Source of the DNA: Diadema setosum
Taxonomy: Eukaryota > Echinodermata > Echinoidea > Diadematoida > Diadematidae
Length of the DNA: 64,000 nt
Assembly (NCBI GenBank): GCA_033980235.1
Contig: CM067064.1
Coordinates: forward strand, 27,343,781 to 27,407,780
Reading direction: 5' to 3'
The notes under the pieces were generated by a model, which was not told the origin of the DNA, made no database searches, and was given only the letters and a program-made list of their open reading frames with translations. The translations under genes were made by a program, and so were the position numbers. Position 1 is the stretch's first letter, and every line of letters begins with the position of its first letter. Shown piece by piece: positions 35,301-50,105 of this stretch.

Positions 35301-38300
35301 TTTTTTCAAATATCTTCATTTTCCAATCTTTAGATAATGATTGGTTAATAGTGATGCCTTGTCCAAATCCTAGCTCTCTTTCCCCGAAAATGAAGTCATC
35401 ACCATGACCATGGCTTGTCAAGGGAAGGGCGATCTCATTTGTTATAGTGCTTTGGCTGCCATGTTTGTTTGTTTGTTTGTTTGTTTGTTGTTGATATATT
35501 TTTTTTTGCCTGTCCGTTTGTTTATTTTTGGTTTTGGTTTTGTTGGTTTGTTTTTCCTGAGAATGACATTTTTGAGCTGTACTGTGAGATTTTGTCGCCC
35601 CAGCAGCAATAAATACAATAATTTCAAGACCGACGCAGTCTTGCAGTGTCCAAACGTACTCATTGAATGCCATCACTGCGTGCTTTACTTACGTCCTATA
35701 CCTTTTGAACTTTACGACAGTTATAACAGTCAAACCATGTTGATCACTCTTCTTGAATTTCAGTCCACATAAATGCATTGTATGTGCGCACAAACACACA
35801 AATTCACACGATTCGAACCGTGATTCTATCACTGCACGATAACGCCGGCTCTGGTCGTTATGACGCCATCAAACTCGGCACGAAAGACTCGCATGGGACT
35901 CGAAAGGTACGGATGTCTTAAATAATGATGGAGGTGCAGCATTATTTTTGACATTGGTCTCAGTTTCCTGATAACAGTCAAAACCATGTCGATCTCTGTT
36001 CTTGAATTTCAGTCCATATTGTAGGTGAGCACTCACAAAAATTCACATAATTCGAACCGTGATTCTATCTTTGCACAAGTTCAAATTCTTGTGTATCTTG
36101 AATATTTGAAATGCCTTGTTCTAGAGGATGAGAGATGCTGGCTCTGGTCAATTTGATACCATCAAACTCGGCACGAAAGACTCTCAGATACATCTTAATA
36201 TGTCAAGAAATATTTTGAAGGTACACATGTACCATCAATCCACTAAAGTCTTAAGTACAGAGATGTATGCTCAATGATGATAAATATTCAATAAGAGGGC
36301 TGGATCATCTAATCTGGCATCAGACTGTATCAACAGGTCTCTGCATCTTTGACATCTCGAACCTCTTTCATGTTCATTAAGAACTCTGAGAGAGATGTAA
36401 CCTGCAACATATGCCAGCGCAGGGTTCTGTTGATTATAATCTAAGGTAGTGCATGTACTGAAGACAGCATTACGTGGAACTGATTTCTTGGCATGCATTG
36501 GAGAATGGCACAGAAGGTCCCATTCTTGTGTTGGTCAAAGTTTGCAGTGTCGCCATAAATTGGTCATTGCCTGGATCGAGAACGGTTGGCTTACCCATGA
36601 CCACACAAAATGCATATCTGAACTCGTTGGACGATGGCTTGTCCCGAAATTCATCTTTTCTTTGAAAGGTTGAGAACATATTTTCCACAGTGTCCTGGTT
36701 CAGACGAGACATCAACAGGAAATGAAGACTTGCTCTCTCATTTACATCATACCACACTTGTGACACGCATGAAAAAGCTTTCCGTCCTTTCACGAACAAT
36801 ACGTTTTTGGATCCCGCCACTTTCAAGCTTTGAAGTACAGGTACGCATGTCTTGAGGAATAATTCATGTGCAGCATTACTTTTAGACATGGGTCTCAGTT
36901 TCCTGGGGTCGGTCATTAATCTGATGTTGAATAAATGATAATGATGATACTGGTAATAATAATAATAATATGATAATATTGATAAAAATTGATATAATTC
37001 ATAATAAGCCAAAACCACCCTGTGGAGTACTCCAGGCGCAAACAGACTAAAGGAAGAGAAGGTTACAAACAGCTAAAGAAAAAAAAAGTACGGGTTATAA
37101 ATAGTACTTAAAGAAAAAAAAAAGGTACAGGTTATAAATAGCTAAAGAAAAAAACAACAACCATGAATAATCAAAAGGAGATATAAAGTTAGTGGGTTTT
37201 TAGACCAATTTTGAAAAAAAAAAAGATCTGCTGGAGGACCTTATGGAAGTTATTCCATAAGGTGAGACTGGCGTGGACAAAAGTTCGTGTGCCCCATAAC
37301 AAGTTGTCATAAATTAATGTTGGAATTAAAGAAAGCCAGAGTTGGAGGAGCATGACGTAGAGACCCATGAACTGAGTCTACATTATAGCGGGCAGTGCCC
37401 TTAGCACAATGTAAAATCACAAACCAAAATCGTCAAAATATTACGATCTCTGGTCTGTAATCATATATAGGGTGATTTCAAAATAGGGGTGATGTGAGTG
37501 AGTTTTGAATCAAACGGATTGTCGACCATCTATACAAATTCTGCTGTACATGCACTGTACTCTGTCTTATACCTTTTGAACTTTACGACACTTCCATATA
37601 ACAGTCAAACCATTTCGATCTCTGTTCTTGAATTTCAGTCCATATTGTAGGTGAACATTCACAAAAATTCACATGATTCGAACCGTTACTCTATCACCTG
37701 CTCAAATTCAAATTCTTGTATATCTTGAATGTTAAATGGCTTGTTTCAGAAGATGAGATATGCTGGTTCTGGTCATTTTGACACTATCAAACTCGGCACG
37801 AAAGACTCTCATATACCTCATAAAATGTCAAAAAATACTTTGAAGATATCAATCGACTAAAGTCAGATGTAAAGGTGTCGTATGCCTTACGATGAATGCA
37901 TATTCAGTAAGAGGGCTGGATCATCTAATCTAGCATCAAACTGTATCAAGACATCTCTGCATCTTCCACACCTCGTACCCCTTTCATGCTCATTCAGAAC
38001 TCTGCAAGAGGTGTAACCTGCAACTATGCTAATGCAGTATTCTGTTGATGATGATCAAAGGTACTAGTGCTTGTACTGGGACAGCATTTACGTTGAACTG
38101 ATTTCTTGGCATGGGAGAATGGCACAGAAGGTCCCATTCTTGTGTTGTTGGTCAAAGTTTGCAGTTTCACCATGAATTGGTCATTGCCTGGAGAACGGTT
38201 GGCTTACCCATGACCACACAAAATGCATATTTTAAACTCTTTGGCCGATTGATTGTCCCGAAATCCATCCTTTCTTCGAATGGTTTAGAACATATTATTT

Positions 38301-41300
38301 TCTAGAGTCTCCTGATTCAGGCGAGACGCCAACAGGAAATGAAGACTTGCTCTCTCGTTCAAATCTTGCCAAAGTTGTGACACGCATGAGAAAATTTACT
38401 TCCATCCTTTCACGAACAATACGTTTTTGGATCTTAGCACTTTCAAGCTTTGAAGTACACTAGGAAACATATCTTGACGAATGATTCATGTGTAGACTTA
38501 TTTTTTGGACATGTCGCTCTTTAGTTTTTTGTTTTGTTTTGTTTGTTTGTTTTTTTAGGGGTTTCTTCGTAAATCTGATGTTGAATGGATGATTGTGGTA
38601 ATATTGATGATAATAGTAATAATTGCAGTAATAATGATAATGAAGATGATAATGATAATAATTGATGTAATTCATGATAAGCCAAGAATCCGCTCTGCCG
38701 AGTACTCTAGGCGCAAACAGACTAAAGGAAGAGAAGGTTATAGATAGCTAAAGAAAAAAGTACAGGTTCGCATGTCTGCAAGAATGATTCATGTGTAGAC
38801 TTGTTTTTGGCCATGGATCGGGCAGTGCCCTTAAGAGTGTTAAGTCTTAAAACAATGCAAAAAAAAAATAATCTTAAAACTAAAACAATTTCTGACATGT
38901 AACCAACAAAGTGATTTTAAAACGAGGCCAATGAGAGTTCAGATTCAAACAGACAATCGACCATCTACAAATTCTGCTGTATGCACTGTCTCACCAGGAA
39001 ACTTTCCTAGGGCTGAAAGATAGGTGTACACTCTTGCTACTACTGTGTGACTCAGTATTCCTGAGCAGCCTTGTTAAACACTCGGCTATGAGAAAATGTC
39101 GCAATGATGCATTCAATATTTTTGGAGTTGATGTCAGGTATTTTATGCAAGCATCCTAAAATGAGGAATGTAGCAAGAATTACGAAATAATTACCAATTC
39201 AGTTGATAAAATTTAGTATTCAATTCGAAACAAAAAATACACAGAAGCGCAAGACATGCCAGTTTTTTTTTACATCGCATGTATACAAATACCTCAATAA
39301 AAACAAACTCTCAAAATATTTTTTAGTAGACTGAAAACATTAAAAGGATATTCATCTCACCTAAATTCTTTTGTAGACCGTACATCGAAAGCACAATATT
39401 ATGCCATGGATTGGGCACATCCCGGGGTACATCCCTTGTCGAAATTGTGACGACCCATTCATGTAGGACCTATAAAGCTGGTGGCCCCCACCCACTTCAT
39501 GTGTCGAAAAATATTCAAGATCTTACAATTTTCATTTGACCACTCAGGATACTAATGATAACAACAACAACAATAATAATAAAACACACACACACGTAGA
39601 GGTCTTAAAAAAAGAGTTTATTTAGCTCACCCTTGATCACTATCTATACAATGATCTGGAGTAGATGTGATATTAGTGTGTCTGAAAAAAAAAAATCTTA
39701 CTTTATTTCAAATAGTGTTGCATTATTCTTACTGGATATGAAAATGGTAACCATCAAAGTAAAAGATGTGTGATACTTTATATGAAAAAAAAAATCACTT
39801 AACACTGCAGAAAAATGAAATGAAATCCGACGTTTTGTTCAGCTTTTTCTTGCCATATGCCATGTACATTGTATAAATGGCACCCTGAAGACTGCGAATC
39901 TTGGCTTCGGAGATCTACTGTGACTTCATACTTCACATGAATAACTTGTCCTTTTAAAGGCCAGATAGGAAGTTCACGATCTTTCAGATGGTGTCATAAT
40001 TTTACAGGATGATGAAGATCTTAATGCAAAATTTACAAAGAATTTAGAAAAATTGTGTAAAACAAGAAAAACTCAGAAATCCACGGGGTGGCAAACTAAA
40101 TTGATAAAATTCATATTTATGTTCTTACAACATTTTTAGTAAGCCTAAAACTACTCCTTAGCATCAAAAGGATGACCAGAATTTTCTCTGTGTATACATT
40201 CCAAGTAGATGAAAATATTTCACATATTGCAATCAAAGAATGATATATGTAGGTCCAAAATTTATCCCTAAAGTTATCAAGTTGACTGATTTGAATAAGT
40301 TCAAACACCTTTGTGATACTACACAGTCTTGGGTAGCTCCATGCTCCAACCGAGCTGTGCCCATGGTCATTCTTGACCAACTGAGCACATTTATATTTAA
40401 CAGCATTCTATCGGGGTCTGTTGTGTGAATATTTTTACTAAAGATTTAAAAGGTAATAGTTTTGTCTAAAGGTATAAGATCATTATTACCCTTAGGTGTA
40501 TGTTGCATGTTCTCTGGCTGGCTGATGGACGTGCCATTTTTGGTTGTTCAGTTAATGTGTGTGCTTGATGTCGCGCCATGTAGTGTGCCCTGATTCATTC
40601 ATTCATTCATTCATTCATTCATTCATTCATTCATTCTTTCTTTCGTTTTAATTTCCAACAGATTTGGTGAGATGTCACTGCTAAGCGTCGACCGGGGGAT
40701 ATTATTTTTTTCTGACAAATTTGCTCTCGCCCAATCAGATGTAAGGGTTTCATTAGCTTTCAGTGATTTGTCAGGAAAAAAAAAAATATTTGACAAAATG
40801 ATTGATGACATGCCACCCCACCCCTAGACCCACGCATTGCTCATTCACAACGGCACCCCCCTCACAGCTGGTGCCTGGGATCTCAGCCATGGAGATGTGG
40901 ACTGGATAAGTCGACCTCGACATATTCCGACATCTATAGACAAAACGACCCGAAGCCTGGACAGCTCTACCAGGTCGCCCTGGTCTGGGTGCAGAGTTGA
41001 GTTTGCGCTGAGACAGCTCGACCCAATTTTTAAACTTTTTTTTTTTCTGGGGGGGGGGGGTTAAAGAAACACATTTTGCATGTGTGTGTCTTAAATTGGA
41101 TGATTGGTGTCACAAAAAGCGTTCTACTGAATCGTTCAAGTTACTCGTTTTTGTTCTCCGACATTGTGAAGTAATAATTGATTTCATACATTTTTCGTAG
41201 AGCTTCCTTAACGGCAGCCGATGTGCCTAGATGTAAATTGATAAAGACTTTCCTTCAAAATCTCGATGACAATAAAGCCATCATGGATGATGTTATAGAT

Positions 41301-44300
41301 AATATATCTGATATTTGATATGTCGTTACTCGAGTGTATGAATTGTTTTTATAGCCAGTGAATTGCTTGTTTAGTTCAGTTATCCATTTATAGGAGGGTG
41401 AACCGAATCGGCTTAAAGGACGAAAGAGTCAGTTATTTTATGAAGACGTTTGCTACAATTGCAGCTTAATCTAATATAGAGGGGGTGCGCCACCCCCCCC
41501 CCCCCCCCCCCCCCGGATTCACCACTGCTCGTGTGTATACGTGTATGGAGAAAGAAATTATTTCAACCCATGTTTTTGTCTTTTGTCCAAATTTCTTTCG
41601 TTCATGCTCGGTTTTTGTTGCGTTAATATTGTAAAAGCGGGTTAATTTTCACGGGCGATGGAAACCGCTTTCAATATCATCGAGTTATGCTTTAGGTGGT
41701 TGCTACCACGTTATTCATATAAAAAAAAAAAAAGTTTTTCAGCGCATCTTCTATAGGTGCACAATTTTCAAAATGAGGGCAAAGAGTGCAAAGCAGCGTG
41801 TATGATTGAGCATTCTATATCTTCTCTTTTAGTACTACATGCACACGATAGCCAGCGAGACAGTGATAGTCGCGCAGGCATGCGAATATACGGCAAGTAA
41901 TGGACCAATTCTAGCTAAATTTGGGACGTTGTCCTCTTGCGAGTTTCGATTACGCTTCGTATAATGTTTGAAAGTAACATTTCCACCCTCTCATGAATAC
42001 TAGTATATACAAAATTGCACAAGATAATTTTCTTCCGTACAGTTTTGCCTAACAGAGAGAAAGATATTCTGCTGACGCATTTCTTGACAGAGTTATTTTG
42101 CATCATACTTTCACTGTCTCTCATTGTGGTCTTCCTGTGGCCCTTTGATGGTTATAGCCGCAACCAACGAGATTTTTCTTACTTTTCAGATACTGAGAAA
42201 GTTCTTTTAGGTCGCAGCCTTTTTTTTTTTTTTTTTTTCATGTTGCCTTGCTAGTATTTTATATACTGGTAGCGTATCTCAGACTTGTTAGGAATACCAA
42301 TGCGCTTTACAGACTTATTATTGCCCCGGTCATTTTATGGATACATTAGGCCTATTTTCCAATCAGCACTGAGAAGTACTCACACCCCCCCCCCCCCCGG
42401 GGGGGGGGGGGGGAGCATTTCAGCTATGATGAAAGAGGCACACATCAAACGATAATACTCGGTCAGTGAGTTGACAAGCGAATCAGTTCGCATCCCATTT
42501 GATGCTATTAATGACTACTTACAAAAATGTGAAGGGACACGTACGGAATTGTGGATCGGAGCGAAGGAAAGAGACCCAGAAATGAAAGTCGAGAATGTAA
42601 ATCCAAACACCTGCTGTTGTTGCTAGGTAGACTATTTTACAGGCCACAGTAGTTAAAGACAGGAAACAAAAAGGAACTGCGCGAAATTCATTTTCCATGC
42701 ATCACTCGTCTAGTCTGAAGCACTATGCCCCCCCCCCAAAAAAAAAAATAAATAAATAAATAAAACAATATTAAAAATAAATAGATAAAAAATAAAAAAT
42801 AAAATTAAAAAAATAAAAAAGAAATATCCTTCACGTAGCAGGGTTGAGTTGCCCGAGCACAACTCGACCCGTTCGCCGAGCTGTCTTGGAATCAAGTTTT
42901 ATTTTCCATGGTCCCGTCGAGTACCAGGTACTGGGATACTGCGTTGATGCTCCTATCTCCTATCTTCAGACTAGCAACCACTCTCGAGATCAGTGCCAGA
43001 ACCTGAATTATCCTGCATCGTCTTCTTTGGTATTCAGCGATGTTGAGCAATGCGCTCTAGTAATATAATACTGTAGGCCTAGTGCAAGATTGATTTTACT
43101 TGCTCATGATACTCGTAGACCCAGCTACATAGCATGGGCGGATCCAGGAATTCTGTAAAGGGGGGGGGGGGGGGCGCAGCTAATATTTCCGGTGCCACTT
43201 CCGGGTTTCATTTCATTTTTTTTTTCTTTTTATTTCTTTTGTTTTTAACGATAATTAAGGGACCGGCGTGCGCCCCTTGCGCCCCCCCCCCCCCCCCCCC
43301 CCCCCGGATCCGCCACTGCATAGTACGACCGTTTATCTTGCACCAAAGATCGGGTCTTTGCTCGCACCCACTTGAAACTGTGTGGTGGACAGGTGTGGGG
43401 CAACTGAATCGGGAGTCTGCACGCAGTCCCCAATCAAAAGCACACAAGCGGGACAGTCGACCCCTGCCCTGGGACCTTCGAGCTCACAACACAAACACGT
43501 GTGTGTGCGGTCTGGCTGCTTCGTGAAGTGACACTACGACTACTACTACTGTACTAGTACTGGCACGATCTGAGAGAGAAATGACAGTTAATGCAATCAC
43601 GTCGACGAGTTTGACCTGTATTTCGGAGAAACACCAATGATCACAGCACAGCAAGATGGCGATTTAAATTTTATTGCTTTCGTGACTGTCTACTGACCTG
43701 CTGGCTATTGCACTAAACTGCATGTAGTTGAACTTGATATGCGATAGTCCCATGCGTTGTAACTGAAGTGAGTTCCAGTCAGCATTGTGTCTACGTCGCG
43801 TGCCGGGGCCACGGGGCGGGGGTGCCTAGCCTGGCATATGGGGCGCTGTATGGTAGCTAGCTATAGTGTTACTGTTGGGGTCGCTGGTGGCAACTGGTGC
43901 GGTTAGTACTAAGTGTACCGCATACTGTGTTTCATAAATTCTTGTGCTCATTAATTGTGACTTGCAGCTTTCTTTTGATGTATCGAAATGATGTTATCAT
44001 CTGATCATCAAACAAATATAGAGTCTGGGAACAGTGTATTGTATGTTTATTGAATACTTGTATGAAGCTGAGATGCTACCCCATTAATTTTGTTTAAACT
44101 TTAATAAAAGCTTACAATTAAGTTGTCTAAGAAGTTGTTTAAGTTTGTATTTTCATGCTTTAATAGTTTGAAAACTTGTATGAAAAGTAATGGTTAAGGA
44201 TGCAGTTAAAGTTATAGTTTGTCGTTCCAAAATGGCAAAGGTTTGTTTATTCTGAAGTTGGGTAAATTCGAAGATGAATTATAAAATATAAGGTTCATTA

Positions 44301-47300
44301 ATAACAAAGATTCCTATCACTTTGGGATTAGGAACCTTATTTTATTTTTGGATTGACGAACCTTGCATTAAAAATGCTACCTTATTTCACTTTGTGCAGC
44401 ATTTACAATACTGATACTGTCAATGTGAAATATTTTGCAGTGTGGAAATGTTCACAAATTCTGTTCTTAAAAATATTGCAAATTCATAGACACTTGTGTA
44501 CTTTGTATATCTCAAATTACATAAAGGAAGACCTCTGAATGATTTTTAGACTAAAATTGGTTTAATACTGAGTGCAGAGCTTCAAAATTTATGATAGAGA
44601 TGAGGAAAAAGAATGTTTTCAAAGTTAATGATGTATCACAATGAACAAGGATGATGACATCGTAGCTTCACATAATGCATGGTTGGGTACTCAAAGAAGC
44701 AGAAAACAAGAAGCATGCATAAATTTCATGCAGGTGAACATGTTGAGCAAGTGATATTGTAGTGGATTACATTGCAACGTTGCTTGAATTTATGGGCATC
44801 CTGTATTGTATTTCACCATTTTTCAGTGTAGTATGTAGCGAGTTTTTCAGAGCACTGCTGTACAATAAATTCTGCAAATCTATACATGGCACTATCAATT
44901 TACATGACATGTACAGTATTACATGTATAATTATATACCCATAATCATTTAGAATATCCCTTTGAATACAAAACAACCATCTGCAAAGTAATCAAGCAAG
45001 AGCCTTAGAATTGGCTTCGAATAGTGCAGAATAATAAAATAATGTACCCGGTAAGAGTTTTCACATTTAATTTGAGTTACTGATTCTCCTTGCAGCATTT
45101 CTCTACCCACCTGATGAATGAAGCCAAGGCTGCAGAGGAGAACTTGAGACTTTTTTCCTGGCAGGATGAAGAAGCCAGTATCTCCATTTCAATCCCAGAG
45201 GTAAGGCCTCCTGAAGTGTAGGCCTAGTAAGAACACAGATGCATTACAGTGCTACATTTTCAGCTCTATATTTTTTATTGTTTTGTTTTATAACAGAATT
45301 TTTATAGAACAAATTAAACTGTCGGTCCTGGGGACTTTGTTATTATGGGAGTCGACTGTACATGGTGTCACTTTGGGACCAAGTCTAAGTCGAAGTTGTG
45401 TGGAGTGGACCACTTTACCAGCTTTGTGCTTTTCGGAATTTCCTCTTTGTGAAATAGGCTCTTTTATGTGTGCGAGTCACAGTCTATGATATATGGAGGG
45501 GCCCAGTATGATTAGAAAGAAGCTGATTTCTCTCCTCAACCCCTAATTTGTATCTGTTAAAGCTGAATGTATGATGCTAGGTTAATAATAATAATTCACA
45601 ATTTTTGTAAAGCACTAATTGCATTTCTAAACGTTGAAAGATTGAGGGAAGCTCAGAAGAACAAGATCAAACATATGCGTACCATTTGAAGTCCAGATGT
45701 AAGGTGAACATTCCATAAGTTCGTCAGTCAGTAAACTGACATGATGAGGTTCACTTTGACATATAACGTCGGCACTCTTGTCTCCCATTATGCTCTCTCA
45801 TCAGGTCATTGACCCTGCCTATGGAATGTACGTCTGGCCCTGTGCCCCTGTGCTGGCTCAGTACATCTGGCACAAGAGGGAGTGGATCCAGGGAAAGAAA
45901 GTCCTTGAGGTCTGAAGCTACTGACTGATTACAGCCATTATGTTATTTATTTGTGCTCATTTCGTCTTACTTTTCTGAGAGCATACGTACATTGTATATA
46001 ATGCTGGAATTTTATTTCAAATGAGTATTCTGTCAAATCATTTCTAGATCGGAGCTTTGTAGGAGGGTTTCATTTTTGTATGGAAGATCTCGGTGATTTC
46101 TGTGGCCAGTAAAAGCAAGTTTTTTGTTTTGTTTTGTTTTTTAGGATATAGAGTGCCCATTTTAGGATTACCTTGAAATTACTACCAAACCACCAAGCAA
46201 TGTAGTGGAATAGGGAGAACAGTAATTTTGAAGAGTAATTTAATCAGTCATTTTTTATGCCTCTGTACAAAAGTGATGGTAAATACCGTGTTAGTCTTTC
46301 CCTTCCACATTTATTTCCCTGTGAGTCTGGCAAGCATATCACATGGATTCTGTCATGCTGTATGACCGTCAAGTGATATGTACCAATACTTAGAGGCATA
46401 CTGTAAAACATGATATATTTGCGGCATGAATTTTTCGTGAATTGGAGCCGACGGCCTTTTTTGCGGCATGAAATTTTCGCGAACTGCCACTGGCATTCAA
46501 TGTATATAGTGTAGACAAGAACTTTCGCGTGCATTTTAATTTCACGAATCTTGGTGCTCGCGAAATTCGCGAAATTAAAATGCACGCGAACATTCCTCGA
46601 TTTACAGTACATTGTCAATAGGCATGAATGTTGGAATACATAGATGGAATACACTTAAACTCTTTGCATAATTATGTACTGAACAGGCAAGTAGCATGTA
46701 TAGTTGTAGCTGTATATAAGGTTACATAATATGACTCTAGGCATTGAGACACTTTGAATGTTCAGACACAACATCATTTGAACATCTCGACCCAACAAAG
46801 CTATTAAAATGTATTGCTATTTCTTGATAGATAGGTGCTGGAACCAGCCTACCAGGAGTAATGGCAGCAAAGTGTGGTGCGCTGGTCACTCTAAGTGATG
46901 ACTGCCAACAACCAAGAAGTTTGGAGAACTGTAGGCGAAGTTGTCGTGCCAACGATCTGGCAGGATGTGAGGTGATAGGCCTGACCTGGGGACGTGTCTC
47001 TCCTGCTGTGGTCACACTGGGCAAGGTTGATGTCATTCTTGCTTCAGACTGCTTTTATGATACAAAGGGTAAGTTTGGGGGAAAAATATTTGCCCATTTA
47101 TCATGATAAAAAGCCACTAGGAAAATCTTTGAATACCTGCCAACATTTGCAGACACATAAAAAAAAATAACAGCTTCAATGATTTTCTAAAGAAGTCTTT
47201 TGTTCTCAGGGCGAAACTCCTTCAGAGACAAACCATAAGCGGTTACCTCTGTTCAACACATTTTTACATGATACCATAATTTCTCAGTAGGACATGATTC

Positions 47301-50057
47301 ACACGTCAACAAACAATCACAACTTTCTTTTCCAACAATAATTCACACATTCCTTCCTTTTTCATAGTCCATTTAATGAAATAAACAAAATAATGTAATG
47401 ATAACACTATGATAATTATTCACTCTATACTTGTTTGCCATCAAAGCCGCCCCTGTACAAATGTTTGAACTCGTCTTCACAGACTTGTACCCAGAGGTGG
47501 CTTGAATGGATATATAGACAGCGATTACTGTTCAAGAGAAGTCGATTGGAGTTCGATTGGAAGTTGATTGGTGTCTAGCACTTAAAGGATCTACTAGCGG
47601 TGGTTGGAGAAGCTGGATCTGGAGGAAGTTGATATGAAGCTCAGGGGCCAAGCTCAGAATGCTTGGTTCTCCAGTTGCTGGTGGGCCCAGTGGAGGGGGG
47701 GGGGGGGGGGGGGGGGTCGGCGACCTGGTCCTCCCTGATCACCTTTAGCTTTTTCTCCTCTTCCTTGACTGACCAGAAATCGGAGATTGGCTGGTGGTGC
47801 TCTTCTAGGGAAGGCTTACGTCAAAGGGTGTAGTAGTCCGCGATGAGTGAGAACATTGCTGCCAAGATGCTCTTTTTCCCTACTCTCATGCTGTTCCTTC
47901 AAATTATCTCGTAGAGGTGCCCCTCAAAGTTACTGATGCTTGTCCCATTTATTCTTCAGAAATGGTCCATGGAAATCTTTCACGTTCCTTCTATAGTGTT
48001 TTTATGCTCCACAGCCTCTTCCCTCTTGGCACCCCTGTACAAAGGCGTTCTTGTGCTCCTTGGTGAAATGGTGATAATTGCAGTCATTCAGTGATATATA
48101 TGCTCGCCATCCGTCTGTGTATAATGTTGTCCCTTTCTCTACACATCTCTCAATGAGGGGGAAAGAGTATCCTCATCTCTGTTATCGACAGGATACAGGG
48201 TTATTCTGTTACTTCCTCTCTCGACCATACGGAGAATCTACACTTTCTGTCCCCTCAGATCACCACAATTAAATTTGCACTGACATCCAAACAAACTCTC
48301 GTCGATTTCTCTATGCCCTGCAAGCTTTAACTCTTGACCTCCGTAATACAGGTCGTCAAGAAATTTCTGTGTTAAATCCCGAAGGATATTTGCCTAGTTG
48401 ACTGAAGTCTGCTTATAATTCAGGCCAGCTTCGATTGCACAGTGGTGAGAGAAGACTCAAGGGCCCATTCTCTGATAAACACCAATTGTTCCCGAACATT
48501 GAATTGTGATGAATGGAGTATGTTTTTTTGTTTTCATGCAACACTTCCCTTGCATCTCCACACTTTCCCCCCTATCCTTGAGCTGTTGGAGATCAGGTTA
48601 CAAGGCTTTATGCAAAGCTTGGAATGCATTGAAGATGTGATTACATTGTGCTGTTGGAGCCAGTATATAACTTATTGTCGTCCAGCATAAGTAAGCTGTA
48701 GAAATTGAAGGGATTTTGCAAGTGGGAGTAATCTCCAGTAGACGGATCCCGCTGCCTCTTGCTCTAGGACAGGATTGTCAGAAAAAACATGAAGGGAATT
48801 TGTGTGGAGGAAAATGTTATATCAGTAACATGTATTTTGCATGAAGTATAAAATACTCTTCACTCAGTGGTCAACAAAGGTTTAGACCCATGAATTACTG
48901 TCACGGGGGTGTTTTACGTACCCTCTAATTAATAATACCAAGGTCTTCCATCAAGGTATTCGTACCTTTTGGTTGAATTGTTCCAGGCATATAGAGCGTA
49001 AATCCTCTCGTGTTCAAAAAGGTTTAAGAAAGCTTGAAAATGTCTATAAGTAGCTCCATCCCTGCACATTCCTATGAGCTGTGCCCACTCCAAAAACATG
49101 ATCAGTTCAAAACATTCACATATATACAAAAGTGACAATCCAGATTCTATCCCAGTGCCTGATGTTTTTGCTCCAAAATAATCTCCGAATTTGAACTAGC
49201 AATTGTCTAGCATCTCCAGTGATATCTTGTGTGTCGGTCCATAACAAATATATTCGTCGATTCCTAGTTGGAGGTATGCCTTAGAATATACAGGTATTAT
49301 ACTGATATAATGATATAAATTTGCATATGATAAAATGTATGACACATCATGCTCAAGATAATGATCTGTCATGTGCCGTATTGCATTATTAAATAAGTGA
49401 GATAGTTTACAACCTATAAAACCATATGATCATTCATTTCTAATTCAATTTGGTATTATTGAAATAAATAATGTTTTATTCCAGTAAGTTTTAATGACTT
49501 TGTGTAACGTGATTGGTCTACTTTATTACCAAATAGGTCAGCTTGAGCTATTACCATGTTTGCTGAGTAAAATGTACTCAACCTATCTTTTGATTGGCTA
49601 GCTGCTTCATCATCATCAAGCTTGCAGTGTGTAATTGCGCTGCTTGCCACTGCGGGAAATTTCACTTAGTAACCAACGTCCTTGACTTGCAGAGAATTGA
49701 ATTATAACTATGATTAACAGCTACAGATATTTCAATTTGAGTATGTATATTGTATGTCCCACTAGCACTGGATTTGACTGGACTGCTCTGCCACTTTCAG
49801 ACAGTTACTTATTCCTAAAAATGAAGTAAAATATTGACAATTTACATCAATCAATGGTTAAGAATTATACAATTGCCAAAAAAAAAAAAAAACAGCATTA
49901 CACACACTATACTTGTTCTTCATCGATGCCACTCTGTGTACAAGTCCATGACACCCTCTACATTGATGGTACACAGGCTTGGTTTCAATAGATACCAGTG
50001 ATGATGCTGTTGATAATAATAATGATACAAGTAATGATGATAATAATGATAATAATG

Positions 50058-50105
<48 letters not shown>

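Larger units (their letters stand above)
35690..38950 (-). repeat. Tandem array of P-element-like fragments (about 1.6-kb unit)
   Basis: GAGGGCTGGATCATCTAATC occurs at 36295 and 37911, an offset of 1616 bp. CGAACCGT followed by CTATC and the CAAACTCGGCACGAAAGACTC block recur in both units and also near 35815-35890 in an internally deleted partial copy. A further fragment starts near 38765. The array holds at least two large units and two partial ones, which have diverged considerably. Confidence 0.8.
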
